Origin: Atkinsonella hypoxylon
Lineage: Eukaryota > Ascomycota > Sordariomycetes > Hypocreales > Clavicipitaceae
Direction of reading: 5' to 3'
NCBI GenBank assembly: GCA_000729835.1
Contig: JFHB01000173.1
Location: 1-64,000 of the forward strand
Length of the DNA stretch: 64,000 nt
In this document: piece by piece, positions 1 through 12,130 of the stretch
Numbering within the stretch: position 1 is the first letter of the stretch
Layout: every line of letters starts with the position of its first letter
Notes under the pieces: generated by a model
Told to the model about the DNA's origin: nothing
The model's database searches: none
Seen by the model: only the letters and a program-made list of their open reading frames with translations
Position numbers and translations under genes: made by a program

Positions 1-369
1 CCTTAAGGTTACAGGTTCGAACCGGCGCGGGAACAGCTTTTAATAGGATAGGCGGGCAGAATAGGTAGGCAGAAGAGGTCCTATTAGGCGGCGGGGGGTT
101 CAACCTGGGCTAACAAGGCGATAGATCCTTGGGGGGTGCGTGGTATTACAACTAGCTTCTGGCTGACGTAAGAGGGGCGTAACAGGGGAGCTATGTAACG
201 GACTAGGTCTTTGACCTAGTCTTGTAATATAGATGCTAATTGTACAAGAGTCACACGACTTGTATAATACGTATCCTTTTGCCATAGGGGGTATCGGGCA
301 GGGATTGGGCTAACACCCACATGGAGTGCGCAGGCATCCGCTATGGCCCAATTGGGCTACTCCATGACA
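1..369. other. GC-richer unassigned segment, probable right end of an unknown mobile element
   Basis: No coding region is recognised. The segment keeps CpG and CpA and is much less mutated than what follows. Positions 8-20 resemble a tRNA B box (GGTTCGAACC), but no paired T-stem or acceptor stem can be built, so it is not called a tRNA gene. From 194 to 369 the sequence starts TGTAACGG, ends CCATGACA and has a purine-rich stretch (AGGGGAG) just before it, which would suit a short 3' LTR. It contains a 9-bp inverted repeat (GACTAGGTC/GACCTAGTC) and ATGGAGT/ACTCCAT arms around GCCCAATTGGGC. The Gypsy A-1 sequence starts abruptly at 370, so the join is probably an insertion boundary. Confidence 0.4.
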
Positions 370-2688
370 TAAACTAGGATTTCTTAATATTACCTTAAAG
401 ATTAGCTTTATATAATTAGTAAATAACTTCTTTAACTTAAGACTAATAAACCTTTTCTGCTTTATTATCTATATAGATTAGGATATTGTTAGTATAAGCA
501 CTAATAAAGAGGTTAAGCAATTTATTAAGTTAAGTATTAATAAATAATTGCTACTAAGCTAGTTTAACTTTTAATCTAAAGGGAAGTACTTTCTACTAGA
601 ACGTTCCTTAGTAAGTTTAAAAGGCAGTTAGGTATTAGAAGTCTACTTTAATTAATATCTAATTAAAAGCTCTAATAACATTAATCTTGCTTATTCTTTT
701 AGCTTATTAGTAATTAGCAATAGTTTCTCTAATATCTAAAGTAGAAACTAATTAAGGCTTTAGGAAGTTATTAATCTATTAGTAATCTTAGCAGAAACGC
801 CTCTTACTAGAGTAAGGTTTTAGAGCAAAAACATTTAATATAGGTTTATTAGCTATATAGAGTTTAATTAATCTAGCCTTTAATAGTTCTTTAATAGCTT
901 TCTTTTCTAAGAGAAGGTATTTAAAAGAAGTTCTATATATAGAAGAGGAACCTAATAATAGTTTAGCTAATTCTAACACAATATTATAACTAAAGCAGCT
1001 AGATAGTAATACTGCAGTAGCCTTCTTTAAAAAGAATCCTTCTAAATATATTAGCTGTAAAGGAATTAACTTTCTTACTAACTTAATATACTTTAGGTCC
1101 TTATTCTTATAGAAGGAAATAGTTTTACCTATATATATCTTCTACTGTAATTATACTTTAAGGGCTTAAAGACTAACTATAGGTAGTAAGACTATTTAAT
1201 TAATAAAGGCAACAGCTTTATTAGGTATCTATAACTTCTTCTATTGTAATTAATAGGGATTAGCTTTAATCTAAGCTTATAGCTCTATTATATTAACTAG
1301 AGGTTTAGTTAAATTTTCCTTTAGAGTTAAAGTAACCTCTTTCTAGAGATTTAAGCGTTTTAGGATCTAATAGATTAAATGCTTTTTATAATTAATTTAA
1401 TTGTTTATTCTTTAGTTATATTATAAAGCGTCTTTCTAAATTATAGAATTAACTTTTTTCTCTTATAGGTTTAGCATTATAGCTAATAAGAACTTTATAT
1501 TATTAAGTTAATTCTCTAACTATATAATTCTTTTACTTTAGGGATATAACTAAACATCTTAAGCTGCTAGCTATTCTTAACTAATAAAAACATTATAACC
1601 TATATTAGTAATATAGAACTTCTGCTTAATAAATTATTATCTATTTAGCTCTATTGTTCCTTTAACTAAGTAAGTAACTTTCTTAGCACTTTAATTACAA
1701 TAATTAAATAGAGATATAGGCATTAATAGCTTCTTAGGAACCTATTCTAATAACTTCTTAGCTTACTTAGCTACTTAGTAGCTAACTAGCAACAAAATAT
1801 CTACTTCTATATTATATAAAGCTTAGATCTTAAATCCTAATCTATATAACTACAACTATATAGAAATTATAAATAAATTTAGGTTTTTATTACTAATTTT
1901 AGCTACCTATAGCATCTTAACTACTGCAGAGACTTTTAGTAGTGCTTCTAGTTTTCTAAATTAAAAGATAAACTAAAAGACTAAGAATTCTCTTCTTCTT
2001 TTATTATTTTTCTAGCAGTAGTAATCTTCTTTTTATTAGAGTAGTTATAAGTAAGGTATCCTTTTTCTTTATAATTAAAGCATTAGCCTTTAGCTAATAT
2101 TTGCTCTTTTTTATAGAAGGAATTCCTAATTCTTAGTAACTTATAGTTACTTCTACTAGCCCTAGAAGAACAGTAAGGTTCTTTTTTAATAGCTTTATAG
2201 GCCTTCTTAATGTTAAGTTCTTTCCTCTTCTATTAGCGTTCCTTTACAATTTGCTTATAGGCTAACGCTGTATTAGCTATATAACTAGAAAACACTTTAT
2301 AGCTAACGTTAAGGTCTTTAAACTCTATTAATAAAGTAGGGTTTAGGTAAGTAAAGATATACTTATAAAGTATACTCTTTCTTTTGCTTATTAGGATATT
2401 AGCCTTATCTATAAGCTTATTAATCTAACTAATATATATATTAATATTCTTATTAAGGGGGTTATAGACTATATCCTAAAGGGCTTTATAAGCGTATATA
2501 GCTTTATTAAAGTCCTAATATATAGCAGTAAGAGTAGCAATTATTTTAGTAGAGTTTCTAAAGGGATTTATTAAGGTTCTACTGTATTAAGACTCTAAAA
2601 GATTAATAGTAACACTAAATACAGCTAAATAGATAATAGTTATATAACTGCATTTAGTCTTAAAGACTTTAATATCTTCTGCGATTTT
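370..2688 (-). pseudogene. Gypsy A-1 gag C-terminus, protease and partial reverse transcriptase
   Basis: Decayed Ty3/Gypsy polyprotein. In sense order: end of gag with a CCHC zinc knuckle at 2082-2041, read as CFNYKEKGYLTYNYSNKK, where three Tyr fall on expected Cys/His positions (TGT to TAT and CAC to TAC are RIP products); a protease-linker region; then the RT palm. The longest open piece, 979-788, carries the start of the RT domain (IYRTSFKYLLLEKKAIKELL, then a VFALKPYSSKRRF stretch). The YxDD box at 501-478 reads YTNN, so both catalytic Asp are Asn. Stops are frequent and mostly at Gln/Trp positions. The sequence aligns in reverse with 40880-42376 and 48696-49505 of Gypsy A-2. Confidence 0.85.
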
Positions 2689-2693
2689 ATTAG

Positions 2694-3389
2694 TATTGAA
2701 AATAATAGGGATTACAGGACTAGATATCTAAGAGGGTAGTGGTCTCTTAGATTTAGCACCTGTAATTGCTCCTAGCAATTATCACGTAGTGGAAGCAGCA
2801 GCGGCCTAAATCAAGCTGTAGTGTATAGTATAGATCACGTAGAGGCAGTAGATAACTATAATAATAGTGGTATCTTATATTGAGAGCGCTGTAACGAATA
2901 AGTGAGAGTAGAATCTTAAATCTTTCTAGTCCCTTATAGACCTACTAACTATATCGGTAGGCTGTAGTCGCTAGAAGGGGCTTATAGGCTACTTTATAAT
3001 TTCCGCAAAAAGATTTACTATATAAAAATAAAAAAATCAACTTATAGCTATACAAACGAGACGCCTATGTGCACAATTTAACAAATTCTACTAATAACAA
3101 GCAACTCTTATAAGCAACTCTATCTAACAATTATACTATTAAATAGCCCTAATTCTTAGCTTTTAAATAGTATACTTCTTGAATTTCTACTATTGCTAGT
3201 TATAGAGAAAATTACTGTTAAAGTTAACTATAGGTTAGGCAACTTTGCCTTAGTTAATTCTAGATGTTTTGCATCTAGCAACAGCGATATCTCTACTAAA
3301 AATTAACGTAACAAGACCTAATAAGGGTTACGTAATAGAGTAACTAGTAGGTATAAAAATAGGCTATATAGAGTAGCTTATTTTTAACA
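2694..3389 (-). repeat. Copia A-1 3' LTR
   Basis: 696-bp long terminal repeat matching 9845-10540. The left part (2694-2830) is almost free of transition mutations, whereas the right part near 3300-3389 carries many (for example the CACGTGA found in other copies is TACGTAA here). Confidence 0.95.
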
Positions 3390-3529
3390 CTCTCTCTAGA
3401 AATATAAGAAGTAACTAGTTCTACAAGCAACTTAGCTCCTTTAAAGGATATCTAAGTTAGAATTAACTAACGAAATACAGTACTAACAATAGAACTAAAT
3501 AATATAACTAATTCCAGCAATTCCAGGGT

Positions 3530-6500
3530 AGTTATAGTTAAATATAACTAGTTATTGTTAATTGTTTTTGTTGTTTTTAATTTTTAACTGTTTTTCGTTA
3601 CTTTTCGATTTTTTAAGTGTTTTTATTGCTTTTATAAGCTAGCTAGAAAGCTCTAGTAACTTAATAAATTGTTAATGCTTTTAAATAGCAAGAGGCTTAG
3701 TTAGGCTATCTACTAGCATTTAATTTATATTAATATAACTAACCTTAGCTATACCTTTACAAATCTTTTCCCTAATGTAGTTAAACTTCAAAAGGGTATA
3801 CTTAGTCCTACTATATAACGTTAGGTTGTAAGCAGTAACTATAGCGCCTTAATTATTACACCTAATAGGAATAGAAGGGGTTAAAGGCAGCTTTATCTCC
3901 TTAAAAAGGCTGTAGAGCTACTCTAATTCCCTAATAGCTTTAGATAATGCATTAGATTCTGCTTTTAATGTAGAAAGAGCAATAGTACTAGCTTTCTTCG
4001 ATTTCCAGCTAATAGGTCCACTAGCTAGCTTATATAGATAAGCATAGGTTAATTTAGAAGAGACTTTATCACCAGTAAAATCGCTATCGCAATAACTAAG
4101 GAGGGTCTTAAGTACTTCTTTATAACTAATAGAGCTATTAAAAGCTTTAGAAGAAGACCCTAGTAGTATAGAATTCTTATAAATAATAGCAAAGCTTCTA
4201 GTACTACTTAAGTACCTTAGGAGGTGCTTAGAGGCGTTTAGGTGCTCTATATAGGGCTTAGCTAGGAAGGTTGATAGCCACTAAACGGAAAAAGCAATAT
4301 TAGCCCTAGTTAGCAACATTAGGTACATTATAGTGCCTATTATGCTCTAATAAAGCTTATAATCGGATTTTAAGAGAAGTTTTATAACTAGTTGCTTTAG
4401 AATCCCCAGCTGTATAGAGATAGAAGCTAGCTTAGCATCTAGCATTTTGAATCTCTCTAGAGCTTCAAGGATATATTAAGATTAATGGATTTTAATAGAC
4501 CTTTTAGACCTATTACAGGTGATTTAAACGCCTAGAAAGAATTCTGCTGGTCCTCTATCTTCTATTGGATAAGCTTTATGTAATAGCTTCTTTAGCTTGT
4601 TGATATAGCTTAGATTTAGACCAATTAGAAGATAGTTATCTACATAAGTAGCAATATACGTAGATGTAGCTAGGTTATAAAAGACTGCTGGGTCTAATAT
4701 AAGAGGTTTAAATCTATGCTTTTAAAGTAATTCTGTTAGAATTTGCTGCTATTCTCTAGGACTTTGCTTTAAACTATAGAGGGATTTTTCTAGCTTAATT
4801 ACTTAGTCTTTAGAAGGCCTATAATTACAGCTTTTTAGTAGCTTAGCTACTAATAGCGATGCCTGCTCTGCAAATTTAACGAATCTATCTAGGATTTCTA
4901 TATAAATAGCTTCTTTTAGCTTGCTATTTAAAAACGCTCCTATAAAGTCGATTTGCTTGACTTCCTAGTTATTAAAAGCTGCAAGAGCTAATAATATACA
5001 CTAGCTAGGAGGAATACTAGTTGCAGTAAAGGTCTCTAGGTAATCTTGACCTTCTATTTATATAAATCCCTTAGCAACAAGGCAGGCCTTATATTTTATA
5101 GGATTATTTTCTTTATCCTTTTTTAGCCTATAAACAAGCCTATTCTTTAGAACTCTTTAGCCCTTAGGTACTTAGTCTTTCCCTATAAATTTAAAGGTTC
5201 TAGCAGCTAATAGCTGCTTAAATTCGCTATAGGTAGCTTCTATCTAATGCTGCTTAGCAGAGCTTTTTAGGGCTTGCTTCTACATATTAGGAAGTTTATC
5301 CTTACTATTAGAAGTAATAGCTGCTTTAGTCCTTGCCTTAAAGCATAGATCCTTGATTAAGGAAAATATATCTCTATCTAAATCTATAGCATTAGCATTA
5401 GCTTTAGCTTCTATAGTAGCTTCTATAGGTGTTTCTATAGGTATAGGGGCTTTAGGGGCCTCTATAGCTTCTATAGGGTTGCTTAGTAGAAGAGCTTGAT
5501 CTATAGGTTCTAGTGGATAATTTAGCACATCTAGATAACTAGAATAAGGATACTTAGGAGTATAATTATCCACTAATTGCTGCTAGTTATTGATTTCTCC
5601 CTCTGAAGGATTATCCACTATAGAACTAATAGAAACCTTAGGGATGCCCTATAAAATAGGACCTATTCCTTCTATAATTTTAATGAAGCTAGTCTTTATA
5701 ATAGCTTGTTTAGAGGGGATATATATTAGATATACATTAGAACCTAGTGTAGCTAAAAGTCTACTAGGAATAGTTCTTTTAGCTAGCTTCTACAACCTAG
5801 ATTGTTGTTCTAAAGGAATTAGAACTTCGCAATAGGAGCCTATAGCCCTTATTTTAGTAAAATTAGGCTTATAGGTCTTAGAAGGCTTTAAATTAGCTAG
5901 ATATAGCTGTTTAGGACTTAGTAGTTTAGTACTATTTGCAGTAGTATTAACTAAATCCACTATAGCAGGAAGGATGTAAGACTATAGATACAGAGGTAAT
6001 TATAACTACTGTAGGGTAGCACGCAAACGGTTTAGAAGTACCCTTATAGCTCTCTCTATTAGCCTATTCTGTTTATAAATATAGAGGCAAGAGGTGCTAA
6101 AGCAAATACCCTTAGAAGATAGCTAAGCTTATAACTTAGTATTAATTTCTATACTACTATTAAAATAAAGATATTTAGGGTAGCAGTTATACTAGTTCTT
6201 TAATTCCTTAAAGAAGCCTTTAATACAGCTATAAAGAGTAGAACCCTCTTTATTAGCTAGATTAAAAGACTACTTATACCGTGATTTTCTATTAATTAGA
6301 AAAAGAACTAGAGGCCTTTTGTTGTGCAGTATAGGCTCTATTTTAACGGTATCTCCCTCTATAATATCTAAACATTTAGGGGGGTCTAGAATAGCACGCT
6401 TGCTAGATCTTCTAACAGCTTTAGCTTAGTTGCAAGCTAGGCAGTTAAAATCTTTTTCCTTGATTTTTGTAAAATTAGGAATACCTTTAGTAATAGAAGC

Positions 6501-8879
6501 AGTCTTCTTTAGTAAAGGGAGTCCTATATGCCCTAATCTAACGTGCTAAGTAGCAGCTAATTCTAGGAGCTTCTTATAGGAAGAAGAAGCAGTAGGATTT
6601 ATACTACTAGAATTATTATTAGAGCTAGCTTCCTGTTGCTCCCTATCTTGCTAGATCTCTTAAGAACTACAGGCCTTGTTTAAGGGATCTAGACGGCTAT
6701 TTCCTCTAATATCCAGCAACTTAGGATTTAGACCTTCTAAATCCTCGTTATTAGAAGGAATCTAACTAGGAGCCCGTTTAGGAACTAGGGCTAATAGCTC
6801 TATAGCATTGTTATTGGTATTATCTTCTTCTTTAAAATTAAATAATTCCTTAATTCGGCTATATTCCTTAGGATTAAAACTAAGCTATTAAGGGATTTGA
6901 ACCTCTATAGGATAACTAGCATTATAACTGCTATTATAACTATTGCTAGCTAGAAATCCTATATAAGAGAGATTAGCGTGGTTTTTACACACTTTAGGGG
7001 TCTCTTGCCCCTTAAGCTGTAAGAAGAAACTATGCTTTTTAGGATTTAGAAGCCTACAGCAGCTTCTATTAGCTAAAAATAGCTGATTTCTAAGGAGAGT
7101 GCCCTCTGTTAAATAGTGCTTTAAACTACTAATTAGGTTAGTATCTAAACCTAGGCAATATAGAGCATCCTTTAGAGCTAAAGGCCTGTATTTAGCTAGA
7201 TTTATACTAACTAGTACCTAGAATACAGCAGTTCCCTGTCCTTTAGGATAAATAGAACCTCCTCTAGTAGCAATAGGCGCGGTTTTACCCTTTTTTATAG
7301 GCTTAAAAGTCCTAAAAAATGCCTTATTGTTAACTATATAACAGGTAGAACCTGTATTGTATAGTAAGGAGTTTTTAATTATTCTATTAGAATAGTTAAA
7401 AGAAGGGGTATTATTACTAGTAGTACTAGTATCACTAGTAGTAGATTCTATATCTAAATCGTAAGAATTATCACTACTAGAACTGCTAGATTCACTATCG
7501 GAATCTATAGTATCCTAGTTGCTAGTAGATAGGTTATAACAACCTATAGCAAAAGCAGCTTCTCTATCCTTATTCCTAGAATTTTTGTTACTTCTTCTTC
7601 GGCCTTTCTACTTCTTCTTATTCTTAGAGGCTTTATCTATATCTTTAGAGGCATTAGAATTGTTAGAATTAAAATTAGAATCGGAATTCTTCTTCTGATT
7701 AAGAGGATTCTTTCCTTAGTTAGCTTTATTATTATTAGAACTATTAGAATTAAAAGCTTTATAACTAAGAGCCTTAGATATAGAGGAGCTTTTATCTCTT
7801 TGTTCTTCTAATAAGTTAGCTATAAGGAACTGTAAATTCAGCATTTTTACAGATAGACCTTATGCTCTAGCAGCTCTAATAGAATATCGCTGCCTTTTAG
7901 CCCAGCTAGGGAAGGTCTTCTTTAAAGCATTAATATAATGATTTACCTAGTTAATAGGATCAATAGCTACACTACAGAGCTATAATCTAGCTAGTAAATT
8001 ATTAAATTCAGCATTAAAGGCCTCTAAAGATCCCTTATAGTTCGAAAACAATAAGTTGTAATAACTAGCATATAGCGTACTACGTTGTATTTTAGCACTC
8101 TGCGAATATTGCCTAACTAGAACGTTATAGGCATCTACAGGGGACTTATGCTAGCTTATAGCAGCTTAAGGTCTAGACTAGCAACTATCTCTTATAATTA
8201 TAAGGATAATAGCTTGTTCTAAATCTACTAAAGTACTAGCTATACTAGGATTATCAATAAATTAAGGGAATCCTAGAGCCCTAAATTAAATAGTTAAAGC
8301 TTACTTCTACTGTTCAAAATTTTTAGGGCCTTTTAGCTTAGCAGCCTCTGGAATTAAGTAGACCTTTTTATTTAGCTCTTTTATAGTGCCTTTATTAAAA
8401 GCAGGCAGAAAAGTAGCACTATTAGAACTAGAAGGTTCAGGGGCTTCAAAAGAGACTTTAGAAGCTCTTTTAGAAGTAATAGGATCTACTACCTTAGAGG
8501 GAGACCCTATAGAGAGATTACCTATAGATGTAATTATAGTATCTAATTTACTTAGTAAATCAGCTATATTACCTTTATTTTAGCTTTATTTTGCTTCACT
8601 ATGCCTAATAAATCTATTTAGGGTCTCTTGTTGCTTATCTATTTAAGCTTTTAGATTAGCTTGCACATTATAGACTTGCACTACTCTTTTAGAAGCTAAT
8701 CTAGCTTCCTTTAGAGCCTTCTTAGCTGTATAATCTTCTTTATTAGAAGAGGAATCTACTAGCTAAGGGAGGGACCTTGCTGGACTAGGAAAGCTAGTAG
8801 CAGCTGTAGCTAGTGTACTAGAACTACTACCCTATTTAGGGCTTGTGCTCTTTCCCTTGCCTGTTCCTTTTGGTGCTAT
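3530..8879 (-). pseudogene. Copia A-1 gag-pol polyprotein remnant
   Basis: Ty1/Copia single polyprotein in the order gag, protease, integrase, reverse transcriptase, RNase H. The expected start at 8879-8877 is ATA instead of ATG (intact in Copia A-2 at 52680). The protease active site at 7358-7347 reads NTGS, so its catalytic Asp is lost. The RT motif at 4646-4635 reads YVDN. The Pro/Ala/Ile-rich linker between integrase and RT is open over 5573-5280. RNase H at the 3' end keeps the LLTRANIAFSVQWLS-type stretch near 4300. In-frame TAA/TAG codons interrupt nearly every domain, mostly at Gln and Trp positions. No product is possible from this copy. Confidence 0.9.
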
Positions 8880-9844
8880 TTTAAGGGTTTTAATAGCTAA
8901 TTTAACGCTCTTTATAGCTAATTATAGCCTAAATTACAGTGGAAAAAGTAGTAAATAACAGTAATAACCTCTACTAGATATTAATAGATTGCTCTATTAT
9001 AGGCCTAGAAGTGCCCTATATCTTTAGAAATTATACTGAGATTTTTCTCTAATTTCTTTCGTAATAGGTATAACAGGCTCTAAAGGCTGCGTTGTATTGC
9101 GATCTATATGTGCATACAATTTATATAGTAGACTAGATTAACAAGCGGTCGCAAGGGGCATAAAACACAGGTTCTAGCTATTTTTAGCCAAAAAATTCAG
9201 GAGATTCTTCTCCAATTAGGTTCTAATAAATCAGTAGAGACCTAGGCACAGCTAATTTAGGGATATCTAGCTAATTCCTACTTCAAAATCCTAACTAGTG
9301 GGATTACTACACAAATTGATTCTACAACCGAAAATACAGGAATATCTAACAGCAACAAGAGCTATTAGGCGTGCACTACAAATTGTAGTATAGCTACTAA
9401 CAGAGGTGCACAGGGTGCACAATATACAAGATAACAGCACAACAACGAGCAATGCAGTGCAGCGCTAAGCTTATTTCTTAATAGAAATAATTAATTAGGC
9501 AGTGCTTAATAAAACAATTTGCAGTGCAAATGTAATGTGTGTAGATGTATATATTTTAATGTTGCGCAACAATAGAACCTAGCTATTAAGAATAGCTTCA
9601 AAAGTGTGTATACACAGGGTGTATAGAGTGCAGGAGGCATAGGGTAGGCAGAATAAAAACACTAGTATAGTAGCTAGCGATGTGTATGCAGCAGGTATTA
9701 ATAGCTTCCAGCAAGCTACTAATGATTTTAGCAGCGATAGCTGCTAGCGCAGGTCTCAATATAGCTTCTAGTAGGTAATACAGTACACAATAGTAGATTT
9801 CAGCGGACTAACAGCTTGCAGATAGGTCTTCCGGGCTTATAACC
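8880..9844 (-). other. Copia A-1 5' leader with primer-binding site
   Basis: Non-coding leader of ~0.95 kb between gag and the 5' LTR, conserved in Copia A-2, A-3 and A-4. The primer site adjoins the LTR at 9844-9831; on the sense strand it reads GGTTATAAGCCCGG, a one-transition version of GGTTATGAGCCC seen in Copia A-4, the complement of an initiator-Met tRNA anticodon arm. A 12-bp palindrome TGTTGCGCAACA lies near 9555. Confidence 0.75.
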
Positions 9845-10540
9845 TATTAAAAATAATAGGGATTACAGGACTAGATATCTAAGAGGGTAGTGGTCTCTTA
9901 GATTTAGTACCTATAATTGCTCCTAGCAATTATTACGTAGTGGAAGCAGCAGCAGCCTAAATTAAGCTGTAGTGTATAGTATAGATTATGTAGAGGCAGT
10001 AGATAACTATAATAATAGTAGTATCTTATATTAAGAGCGCTGTAACAAACAAGTAAGAGTAGGATCTTAAATCTTTCTAGTCCCTTATAGACTTACTAAC
10101 TATATTAGCGGGCTGTAGTTGCTAGAAGGGGCTTATAGGCTACTTTATAATTTCCGCAAAAAGATTTACTATATAAAAACAAAAAAATCGACTTACGGCT
10201 ATATAAACGAGACGCCTATATATATAATTTAACAAATTCCACTAATAACAAGCAACCCTTATAAGCAACTCTATTTAACAATTATACTATTAAATAGCCC
10301 TAATTCTTAGCTTTTAAATAGTATACTTCTTAAATTTCTACTATTGCTAGTTGTAGAGAAAATCGCTGTTAAAGTTAACTATAGGTTAGGCAACTTTGCC
10401 TTAGTCGATTCTAGATGTTTTGCATCTAGCAACAGCGATATCTCTACCAAAAATCAACGTAACAAGACCTAATAAGGGTCACGTGATAGAGCAACTAGTA
10501 GGCATAAAAATAGGCTATACAGGGTAGCTTATTTTTAACA
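9845..10540 (-). repeat. Copia A-1 5' LTR
   Basis: 696-bp LTR, the partner of 2694-3389. Here the left (inner) end is mutated: it starts TATTAAAAAT instead of TATTGAAAAT. The right (outer) end keeps CACGTGA, ACAGGGTAG and other ancestral bases. Confidence 0.95.
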
Positions 10541-10545
10541 ATTAG

Positions 10546-11158
10546 CTACTCTATTAACCTAGGCATTAAAGCCTTTACTTAACTTACTATTAAAGATTAA
10601 GGGATTAGTTTCTACCTTCTTTACTTTTCTATTATAATAAGAGTTAAGGGTATCTATATTACTATTAGGATTAAATAGTTAAAAAGCTTTAATAGTAGCT
10701 TTCCTTACTAGCTTAAATGTTAGACTAAAAACGCTATTAGCTAGAGTTACACTATAAATATATTCTCTTTAAAACTGTTATTCTTCTTCTAGTTAAGTAA
10801 TTTTAATGTTACTTTCTTTTAACACTTAAAGGAGTTCCTTTATATATTCTAAGTCTTTACCTATAGCTTTAGGTTAATCTTCTTCTAATCTAGGTTCTTT
10901 AGGATTATTTTTTAACTTAAATAATATTAAGCTAAGGTCTTTTTCTAAGTTAAGCCTAAGTTCTTTAAAACTATCTTCTTAAACTTCTAGCTTTTCTATC
11001 TTAAAGCTTACTAGGTGTATAGTTTGTTTTGTAATTATATATATAAATCTATATAATTCTTTTTCTTATTAAAATAGCTAATATAGGTAAAATAAAGGGT
11101 AAAAGTCTATATTTATTTATTGCTTAAGCAGTAAATAAAAACAATAATCTTAGAGTAA
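10546..11158 (-). pseudogene. Gypsy A-1 gag N-terminal portion
   Basis: Reverse-complement match to 40257-40880 of Gypsy A-2, including the leader and the N-terminal half of gag. It continues across the Copia A-1 insertion into 2688. No zinc knuckle lies in this part. Stops occur in all frames. The call rests on the match to the second copy and on its place next to the 5' LTR. Confidence 0.8.
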
Positions 11159-11484
11159 TATTATAGCTATAAAGGAAAGATTAAATAGTCTTATTAAGCT
11201 CTATTAATAAAGACTTTAAGATAGAGAGAAAAAGAGAAAAAAGGAGGTAAAGCCTCTATAGATACCTAAGGGCTATAAGATTAACGGACCCTAGTGGAGT
11301 TAACACCCTAAAGTAGGGCTACATCTAGCGCCTTTAACAGTCTAACGTTATTCTATAACAGTCTAAGGTTTTTCTAAAGAAGACCTAAGGTCTTGCGGCT
11401 TAAGCTAGTGCCCACAGAGTGGCTAACTCGGAACATCTTAATATCAAGGTAACCGATAACAATAACAAGGGATCGTGACCGTCA
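11159..11484 (-). repeat. Gypsy A-1 5' LTR
   Basis: 326-bp LTR equal in length to both Gypsy A-2 LTRs. On the sense strand it starts TGACGGTCACGATCCC and ends AGCTATAATA. The right-hand, outer part (about 11290-11484) is hardly mutated and keeps GATCGTGACCGTCA; the inner part is heavily TpA-enriched. Confidence 0.9.
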
Positions 11485-12130
11485 CAATAGGCACAATATA
11501 GAACTAGTAGTACTATCTGTACTAAAGCTTGTTGCCTAAGGTTTAGCAAAGAGTAGCTGCTTATTATAAGGCAGGTAAAGTAAGGGGATATAATATATAG
11601 AGGTTCCTTAATTACTTAAAATTAGTCTTTATAGATCCTTATTAGCAGAACTAGGCCTTAATTAAGCTTAATTAAATAAGTAGTTTATAGAGTTCTATAT
11701 TTATTTTAAGGAGAAAATTGCGCTAGTAGAAAAGGCTAACTAGAATAACAGCGTAAAGTTAGCTAAGTTGCAGATAGCGCTTAATAAGGAAATAAGGGAT
11801 TATAGTGTAGAGAGAGATATCCCCTATTATAACTACCTTTAGGCAGTAGAGCGCTACTATAGTATTGCGCTAAACCTTAAGTTATATTGTATTAAGGAAT
11901 AACACTAGCTAAAATATAGCCCTAGCTCTAAAGGGGCCTAGAATAGCAATACTAAGATAACTAGAGTTAACGCTATAGAAACCTAATAGAGATAGAAAGA
12001 GAGCATAAAGAAATCTAGAGTAAGACAACTAGATAAAGATACTCTATAAGTAAAGTAGGCATCTAAAGCTAAACTTAAAAAACGCTGCTAAAAGAGGTAA
12101 TGCCTTTAGTGTAAGTTGTTCTAACACTAT
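11485..12130 (+). pseudogene. Gypsy B-2 gag fragment, first part
   Basis: Plus-strand remnant matching, in reverse, the gag region of Gypsy B-1 (about 26880-27550). A frame with short open runs reads as a capsid-like helical gag (FIEFYIYFKEKIALVEKAN, then RDYSVERDIPYYNYL). It ends in a basic, Cys-containing stretch (12075-12125) that looks like a zinc knuckle. The fragment is cut on the left by Gypsy A-1 and on the right by Copia A-2; the next bases of the same gene are found at 54325. It is the oldest layer of the nest. Confidence 0.8.

Larger units (their letters stand above)
2694..10540 (-). mobile_element. Copia A-1: full-length Ty1/Copia retrotransposon
   Basis: Complete element of 7847 bp with 696-bp LTRs at 2694-3389 (3') and 9845-10540 (5'), flanked by a perfect 5-bp target duplication ATTAG (2689-2693 and 10541-10545). 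In the sense (minus) direction it begins TGTTAAAAATAAG and ends TTTTCAATA. Order: 5' LTR, half-tRNA-type primer site, ~0.95-kb non-coding leader, gag-pol, polypurine tract, 3' LTR. It lies inside Gypsy A-1. It is RIP-mutated, but the outer ends of both LTRs are spared. Confidence 0.95.
370..11484 (-). mobile_element. Gypsy A-1: Ty3/Gypsy chromovirus-type retrotransposon, truncated and split by Copia A-1
   Basis: Minus-strand element of the same family as Gypsy A-2 (39931-52209). Its 5' LTR is 11159-11484; reading leftward come gag (11158-10546), a full Copia A insertion (2694-10540, with ATTAG duplicated at 2689-2693 and 10541-10545), then the rest of gag, protease and part of the reverse transcriptase down to 370. 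The RT C-terminus, RNase H, integrase, chromodomain and 3' LTR are missing, because another sequence joins at 369/370. The right border at 11484/11485 falls in Gypsy B-2 gag, so Gypsy A-1 inserted into that older element. Confidence 0.9.

Noticed and set aside
8..30. tRNA gene at the window start
   Set aside because: Only a B-box-like core is present; the T-stem and acceptor arm do not pair.
100..285. 61-codon minus-strand open frame
   Set aside because: No recognisable domain, no supporting second copy, and it overlaps the probable LTR end.
5590..5835. 81-codon open frame starting MISPSEGLSTIEL, recurring at 35596-35351 (minus)
   Set aside because: Antisense shadow of the Copia A integrase-to-RT linker.
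8386..8583. Short open frame starting MPLLKAGRKVALLELEG, recurring at 32923-32732 (minus) and 61480-61677
   Set aside because: It is antisense to Copia A gag in each copy. Its recurrence follows from repeat copies, not from an independent gene.
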